From an uncultured Clostridia bacterium (GTDB lineage Bacteria; Bacillota; Clostridia; Oscillospirales; Acutalibacteraceae): a stretch of 64,000 nt of DNA. The stretch spans positions 124,001 to 188,000 of the forward strand of contig CAMHAH010000001.1 in assembly GCA_946183365.1 (NCBI GenBank). Direction: 5' to 3'. Below, one piece after another: positions 59,435 through 64,000 of this stretch (positions within the stretch are counted from its first letter, which is position 1; the number at the start of each line of letters is the position of its first letter). Position numbers and translations under genes: made by a program. The notes beneath the pieces were generated by a model. That model was not told where the DNA came from. It made no database searches and saw only the letters and a list, made by a program, of their open reading frames with translations.

Positions 59435-60394
59435 ATGAATTCACACGGTAAGGACATCAAGATTTTTACACTCAACTCCAACAAGGCTGTCGCTCACGGC
59501 ATCGCCGATTGCTTAGGCATCCCGCTCGGCAAGAGCGACTGCGCAACCTTCTCTGACGGAGAGATCGCGGTATCTCTTCACGAATCCGTCCGCGGCTCCG
59601 ACTGCTTTATCGTCCAGTCGACCTGCTCGCCCGTAAACGACAACCTGATGGAGCTTCTCATAATGATCGACGCTATGAAGAGAGCTTCGGCGTCATCCAT
59701 CACAGCCGTTGTACCGTACTTCGGCTATGCTCGTCAGGATCGTAAGGCTAAGGCGAGAGATCCGATCTCATCAAAGCTCGTAGCCGACCTCATCACCACT
59801 GCCGGCGCAGACCGTCTGCTGACGATGGACCTGCACGCCGCTCAGATCCAGGGCTTCTTCAACATCCCTGTCGATCACCTCGTAGGCGCTCCGATGCTCG
59901 CCAAACACATGAAGAAGATAGTCGAGGGACACGAGGACGAGTTCGTCGTAGTTTCTCCCGACCTCGGCTCGGTCACACGCGCCCGTAACTTCGCCGCCAA
60001 GATCGGCTGCCCCATCGCCATCATCGACAAGCGCAGACAGCGCGCCAATGTCTCTGAGGTCATGAACATCATCGGCGAGGTAAGAGGCAAGAAATGTATT
60101 CTGGTCGACGATATGATCGACACCGCGGGCACACTGTGCAACGCCGCTAACGCTATCGTTGAAAAGGGCGGCGCTACCGAGGTATACGCCTGCGCTTCTC
60201 ACGCTGTTCTCTCGGGTCCCGCTATCGACCGTATCCGTGACAGCGCTATCAAGGAATGTATCCTTCTCGATACCGTTCCGATCCCCGAGGATAAGATGCT
60301 CGACAAGTTCACCGTACTCTCTACCGCTCCTCTGTTCGCCGAGGCTATCGAGAGGATCTACGAGGACAAGCCGGTATCTCCGATGTTCGTATAA
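59435..60394 (+). CDS. prs: Ribose-phosphate pyrophosphokinase (PRPP synthetase)
   Basis: The 319-residue enzyme makes PRPP from ribose 5-phosphate and ATP for nucleotide, His and Trp synthesis. It shows the flexible-loop [32 protein letters not shown] and the PRPP-binding [14 protein letters not shown]. The GGGGG ribosome-binding site is strong. It is second in the glmU-prs-pth-mfd cluster. Confidence 0.97.
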   Translation: MNSHGKDIKIFTLNSNKAVAHGIADCLGIPLGKSDCATFSDGEIAVSLHESVRGSDCFIVQSTCSPVNDNLMELLIMIDAMKRASASSITAVVPYFGYARQDRKAKARDPISSKLVADLITTAGADRLLTMDLHAAQIQGFFNIPVDHLVGAPMLAKHMKKIVEGHEDEFVVVSPDLGSVTRARNFAAKIGCPIAIIDKRRQRANVSEVMNIIGEVRGKKCILVDDMIDTAGTLCNAANAIVEKGGATEVYACASHAVLSGPAIDRIRDSAIKECILLDTVPIPEDKMLDKFTVLSTAPLFAEAIERIYEDKPVSPMFV

Positions 60395-60419
60395 TAACCG
60401 CTGATAATAATTGTTAAAG

Positions 60420-60441
60420 AAGGGAGCTTCAGGGCTCCCTT
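60420..60441 (+). terminator. Hairpin between prs and pth
   Basis: AAGGGAGC/GCTCCCTT with a 6-nt loop followed by TCTTT, 26 bp after the prs stop. It may be a partial terminator inside the cluster. Confidence 0.55.
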
Positions 60442-60455
60442 TCTTTGGAGTAAAT

Positions 60456-61055
60456 ATGCTTTTCAAAAAGAAAGAATACGCCTCAAACGGCATAGAATAT
60501 ATCATAGTCGGTCTGGGAAACCCGGGCAGGCAGTATGAGAACACCCGCCACAACGCGGGCTTCATCGCTATGGATTATATCTGTGACAAGCTTGGCGTAA
60601 AGATTAACAAGATAAAGTTCAAGTCCACCGTTGCCGAAGCGAATATATCGGGCAAGAGGTGCCTGTTGATGAAGCCCTCTACCTTTATGAACCTGAGCGG
60701 TCAGGCTGTGACCGAGGCGATGAATTTCTACAAGATCCCGCCTCAGCATACTGTTATACTGTCTGATGACATATCCCTCGACGCAGGCGTGATCCGCATA
60801 CGCCGCAAGGGCTCTGACGGTGGTCAGAACGGGCTGAAGAATATCATTTATCTGAGCGGCTCCGACGAGTTCCCGAGGGTCAAGATAGGTATAGGCAAGA
60901 AGCCTCATCCCGACTATGACCTCAAGGATTGGGTGCTCAGCCGCTTCACTGATAAGGATAAAAAACTGATTGGTGAGAGACTGCCCGATATATTAGGAGC
61001 CGTCGAGCTTATCGTCGCTGACGATATCGATAAGGCTATGAACCTGTATAATTGA
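60456..61055 (+). CDS. pth: Peptidyl-tRNA hydrolase
   Basis: I start at the ATG at 60456 behind TTTGGAG; the frame opens at a TTG 15 codons earlier, inside the hairpin. The 199 residues show IIVGLGNPGRQYENTRHNAGF with the catalytic His, LLMKPSTFMNLSGQAV with conserved Asn, and ILSDDISLDAGVIRIRRKGSDGGQNGLKNI. It releases peptidyl groups from stalled tRNAs. In Bacillus this gene is spoVC in the same cluster. Confidence 0.96.
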   Translation: MLFKKKEYASNGIEYIIVGLGNPGRQYENTRHNAGFIAMDYICDKLGVKINKIKFKSTVAEANISGKRCLLMKPSTFMNLSGQAVTEAMNFYKIPPQHTVILSDDISLDAGVIRIRRKGSDGGQNGLKNIIYLSGSDEFPRVKIGIGKKPHPDYDLKDWVLSRFTDKDKKLIGERLPDILGAVELIVADDIDKAMNLYN

Positions 61056-61107
61056 GACCATCCGCAAACACACGGAGCATTTCGCTCCTCTCCTGATTTG
61101 ATAACCA

Positions 61108-64000
61108 ATGCGATTTTTAGACAATGTTATCCGCGCCTCTAAGCAATACAAGGCGTTGGAGAACGCGATCAAGACCAACTCACGAGCCGCCGGCGTAGGC
61201 GTTTCGGGAGTACACAAAGCAAATATCATCTCTTCGCTCTGTCGGGATAACTCCCTCAGAGCCTTTTGTGTTGCCCAAAACGAGCAGGAGGCTCAGATAC
61301 TCTGCAACGACTTAAGCTCTATGGGTATGAGAGCCTTTGTATATCCCAAGAAGGATTTCATCTATATTCCTTCTCAGGTAAAATCTCACGAATATGAGCA
61401 CCAAAGGCTGAATATCCTAAGCAGAATGATAAGCGGCGAGTACGACGTTGTCATAGCTACGCTTGACGCGGCGGCTCAGTTCACGATACCCAAAGACGTC
61501 CTCAGCTCGGTCTCGCGTGTACTCAAGCCCGATGTAGAGATAGATATACATGAGTTTGAAAAGTCCCTGCTCCTACTCGGATATGAGCGCTGCGACAACG
61601 TAGAGGGCAGCGGCCAGTTCTCGGTCAGAGGCGGTCTGATAGACCTGTTCATGCCCGACAGCGAGGCACCCGTAAGGATAGAGCTGTGGGGCGACAGCAT
61701 AGACACTATCAACTACTTTGATACAGAGACACAGCGCCGCACGGATTATTGTGAGGAGATCGCGCTGACCCCCTCGAGCGAGATCTTGATAGACAGTAAA
61801 GAAGCCCTCGCTGATAAACTGCGCAAAAAGGCTTCTTACCTTAAAAGCGCGGGCAGCTCCGCGGCTAAGGAGCGTCTGCTCAAAGAAGCCGATATGCTCT
61901 CCTCCGGGCTCAGCTTTGCGACCTATGACAAATATATCTCTCTGGTATACGATAAACCCGCGACGCTCTTCGATTACTTTGACGAAAAAGAGATAGTTTT
62001 TATCTCAGAATACAAGAACGTAAAGGAACGCGACCGCTCGATGGTGTTCCATGAGAAAGAGGAGCTCAAAGGGCTTTTTGCCGACGGAATTCTATGCAGA
62101 GGCTTCGAGACCTATTCCCTCGACTTTACGCAGAGCATGAACATCCTGCTCGATCGCCCGACGATCTTCCTCGACACCTTCACTCACGCTAACTATGATA
62201 CACAGCTCAGCGAGGCTGTCACCTTCAACGCGCGCCAGACCTCACCGTGGTCGGGCAACAGCGCCGCGCTCACTGAGGATCTCGAGGATATCGGCTACGG
62301 CAGTATGGCGGCGGTCATCCTCGCGGGCACCGAGAAGGGCGCTGAGAACCTCTGCTCTCTGCTGAACGACAAGGGTATCAACGCTAAATACACCGCGACC
62401 CTCGACAAAGCCGAGCGCGGCTTTGTATACGTTATGCCGGGTATGCTCAGCGCGGGCATCGAATATCCCGAACAGCATTTCATACTGTACAGCCTCTCGG
62501 CGGTCAACACAGCGCCTAAGAAAAAGCGCCGCCGTACCCCTAAGGACGGCAAGGCGGTCTATCAGCTCTCTGACCTCAGCGTAGGCGAGTATGTGGTACA
62601 CTCCATCCACGGTATCGGAGTATACCGCGGGATACGCAAGATGGACGTACAGGGACTGATAAAGGATTACATCCTGATAGAATACGCCAAGGGTGACAAC
62701 CTGTATGTACCCGTCACTCAGCTCGACCTCGTCGCAAAATATATCGGCCCTAAGGAGAACAACCGCGTAAAGCTCAACCGCTTGGGCTCTAAGGAATGGC
62801 AGAACTCAAAGCGCAGGGTCAAAGCCGCCGCCAAGGAGATGGCTAAAGAGCTCATCGAGCTTTACTCAAAGCGTATGCAGGCTCAGGGACACGCATTCTC
62901 AGCAGACAACGAATGGCAGCACGACTTTGAGGCAGGCTTCCCCTATGACGAGACAGAGGATCAGCTCCGCTGCAGCGACGAGATAAAGCACGATATGGAG
63001 AGAGCGGTGCCGATGGACCGTCTGCTGTGCGGCGACGTCGGCTTCGGCAAGACTGAGGTAGCGCTCAGAGCCGCCTTCAAATGCGTCTCCGACAGTATGC
63101 AGTGCGCTCTGCTCTGCCCCACCACGATCCTCGCGTGGCAGCACTATCAGACGGTGCTCAACCGCTTTGACGGCTACCCGATAAGGGTCGAGCTGCTCTC
63201 GCGCTTCCGCTCGGCGTCCCAGCAAAAGGAGATACTCGAAAAGCTCAAGCGCGGTGAGATAGACATGATAATCGGAACCCACCGACTTGTACAGAAGGAT
63301 GTTGAATTCCGTGATCTCGGACTTGCCATAATAGATGAGGAACAGCGCTTCGGAGTAGCTCAGAAGGAGCATTTCAAAGAAATGCGCAAAAACATAGATA
63401 TCCTCACACTCTCCGCGACACCCATCCCCCGCACCCTCAATATGGCGATGAGCGGTATACGCGATATGTCGGTCATAGAAGAAGCTCCCCTCGACCGCCA
63501 TCCCGTACAGACCTATGTACTTGAGCACGATACCGCCGTTATCAATGAAGCTATCCGCAGAGAACTCCGCCGCGGCGGTCAGGTTTTCTATCTATACAAT
63601 AATGTCGAGGGCATCAACGCTAAAGCTATCCGCATAGGAGAGGCGATACCCGAGGCGAATATCGCCGTGGGCCACGGCAAAATGAGCGAGCAGGAGCTCT
63701 CGGAAGTCTGGAGAAAAATGCTCAATCAGGAGGTCAACGTCCTCGTATGCACCACCATCATCGAAACGGGTGTAGACCTGCCTAACGCAAACACGCTTAT
63801 CATAGAGAACGCCGACCGCTTCGGTCTCTCTCAGCTCCACCAGATACGCGGCAGAGTAGGCCGCTCCCCGAGGAGAGCCTACGCATACTTCACCTATAAC
63901 GGCGCGAAGGTGCTGTCCGATATATCACAGAAGCGCCTGACCGCTATCCGCGAGTTCACCGAGTTCGGCTCGGGCTTCAAGATAGCCATGCGCGACCTCG
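61108..64000 (+). CDS. mfd: Transcription-repair coupling factor Mfd (partial, C-terminus outside window)
   Basis: 964 residues are visible. The UvrB-like N-terminal part (about 1-480) is followed by the RNA polymerase-interacting domain (VGEYVVHSIHGIGVYRGI to YLYVPVTQLD-like sequence) and the translocase with Walker A LLCGDVGFGKTEVALRAAF, motif II IIDEEQRFGV, motif III LSATPIPRTLNMA and motif VI QIRGRVGRS. Mfd removes stalled RNA polymerase and recruits UvrA. The ATG at 61108 lacks a clear ribosome-binding site; its 52-bp spacing from pth contains GGAGC/GCTCC complementarity. The reading frame is open to the window end. Confidence 0.96.
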   Translation, partial: MRFLDNVIRASKQYKALENAIKTNSRAAGVGVSGVHKANIISSLCRDNSLRAFCVAQNEQEAQILCNDLSSMGMRAFVYPKKDFIYIPSQVKSHEYEHQRLNILSRMISGEYDVVIATLDAAAQFTIPKDVLSSVSRVLKPDVEIDIHEFEKSLLLLGYERCDNVEGSGQFSVRGGLIDLFMPDSEAPVRIELWGDSIDTINYFDTETQRRTDYCEEIALTPSSEILIDSKEALADKLRKKASYLKSAGSSAAKERLLKEADMLSSGLSFATYDKYISLVYDKPATLFDYFDEKEIVFISEYKNVKERDRSMVFHEKEELKGLFADGILCRGFETYSLDFTQSMNILLDRPTIFLDTFTHANYDTQLSEAVTFNARQTSPWSGNSAALTEDLEDIGYGSMAAVILAGTEKGAENLCSLLNDKGINAKYTATLDKAERGFVYVMPGMLSAGIEYPEQHFILYSLSAVNTAPKKKRRRTPKDGKAVYQLSDLSVGEYVVHSIHGIGVYRGIRKMDVQGLIKDYILIEYAKGDNLYVPVTQLDLVAKYIGPKENNRVKLNRLGSKEWQNSKRRVKAAAKEMAKELIELYSKRMQAQGHAFSADNEWQHDFEAGFPYDETEDQLRCSDEIKHDMERAVPMDRLLCGDVGFGKTEVALRAAFKCVSDSMQCALLCPTTILAWQHYQTVLNRFDGYPIRVELLSRFRSASQQKEILEKLKRGEIDMIIGTHRLVQKDVEFRDLGLAIIDEEQRFGVAQKEHFKEMRKNIDILTLSATPIPRTLNMAMSGIRDMSVIEEAPLDRHPVQTYVLEHDTAVINEAIRRELRRGGQVFYLYNNVEGINAKAIRIGEAIPEANIAVGHGKMSEQELSEVWRKMLNQEVNVLVCTTIIETGVDLPNANTLIIENADRFGLSQLHQIRGRVGRSPRRAYAYFTYNGAKVLSDISQKRLTAIREFTEFGSGFKIAMRDL

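Noticed and set aside
1..64000. tRNA, rRNA, tmRNA, RNase P or SRP RNA genes
   Set aside because: Reading the intergenic stretches on both strands by eye I found no cloverleaf with a T-loop consensus and no large conserved RNA; a covariance-model scan would settle it.

Overview
The window looks like a chromosomal segment of a Gram-positive, spore-forming, starch-degrading gut anaerobe of the Ruminococcus type. The clues are several secreted proteins ending in type I dockerins behind Thr/Pro/Glu linkers, starch-binding CBM26-like modules, a secreted GH13 amylase, the sporulation genes spoIIP and gpr, fermentative adhE, pyruvate phosphate dikinase, and GatCAB with AspS. The mix of amylosome-like and spore genes recalls the Ruminococcus bromii group. 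That is inference; no rRNA gene is present to place it, and I found no tRNA gene or CRISPR array.

Layout. 0-3.4 kb: a truncated starch-binding protein and a dockerin-bearing subtilisin. 3.4-7.6 kb: adhE behind a Rex-like site, a phosphotransferase-fold protein and a FlK-like thioesterase. 7.6-11.4 kb: ECF sigma factor, membrane protein and dockerin protein (cassette A). 11.5-18 kb: rarA, glyA, dus, a poly-Gln membrane protein, spoIIP and gpr. 18-24.7 kb: a dockerin-bearing cysteine protease, a CHAP hydrolase, an IS5-type insertion sequence nested in a small inverted-repeat element, a second copy of that element, hlyIII, degV and an XRE regulator. 24.8-30.1 kb: two complete amino-acid ABC transporters. 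30.4-36.2 kb: a wall-anchored protein, gatCAB and aspS. 36.4-41.6 kb: the starch operon (CBM26-CBM26-dockerin protein, then amylase) and a second wall-anchored protein. 41.9-51 kb: a phage-like orphan, then all of chorismate, Phe and Tyr biosynthesis in one operon. 51-55.4 kb: cassette B, a paralogue of cassette A, and a SpoIIE-type phosphatase. 55.7-64 kb: ppdK, then the glmU-prs-pth-mfd cluster, with mfd cut by the window end.

How it fits together. The dockerin proteins should dock on cohesin scaffoldins encoded elsewhere, and the CBM26 proteins and amylase would act on starch at the cell surface. The two ECF cassettes may sense extracellular substrate or cell-surface state. The aromatic operon appears to be controlled by ribosome-mediated attenuation: a 31-codon leader peptide with 8 Phe and 3 Tyr, mutually exclusive antiterminator and terminator stems, and a sigma-A promoter can all be read directly. 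The leader attenuator and the duplicated ECF cassettes are the most novel-looking items here.
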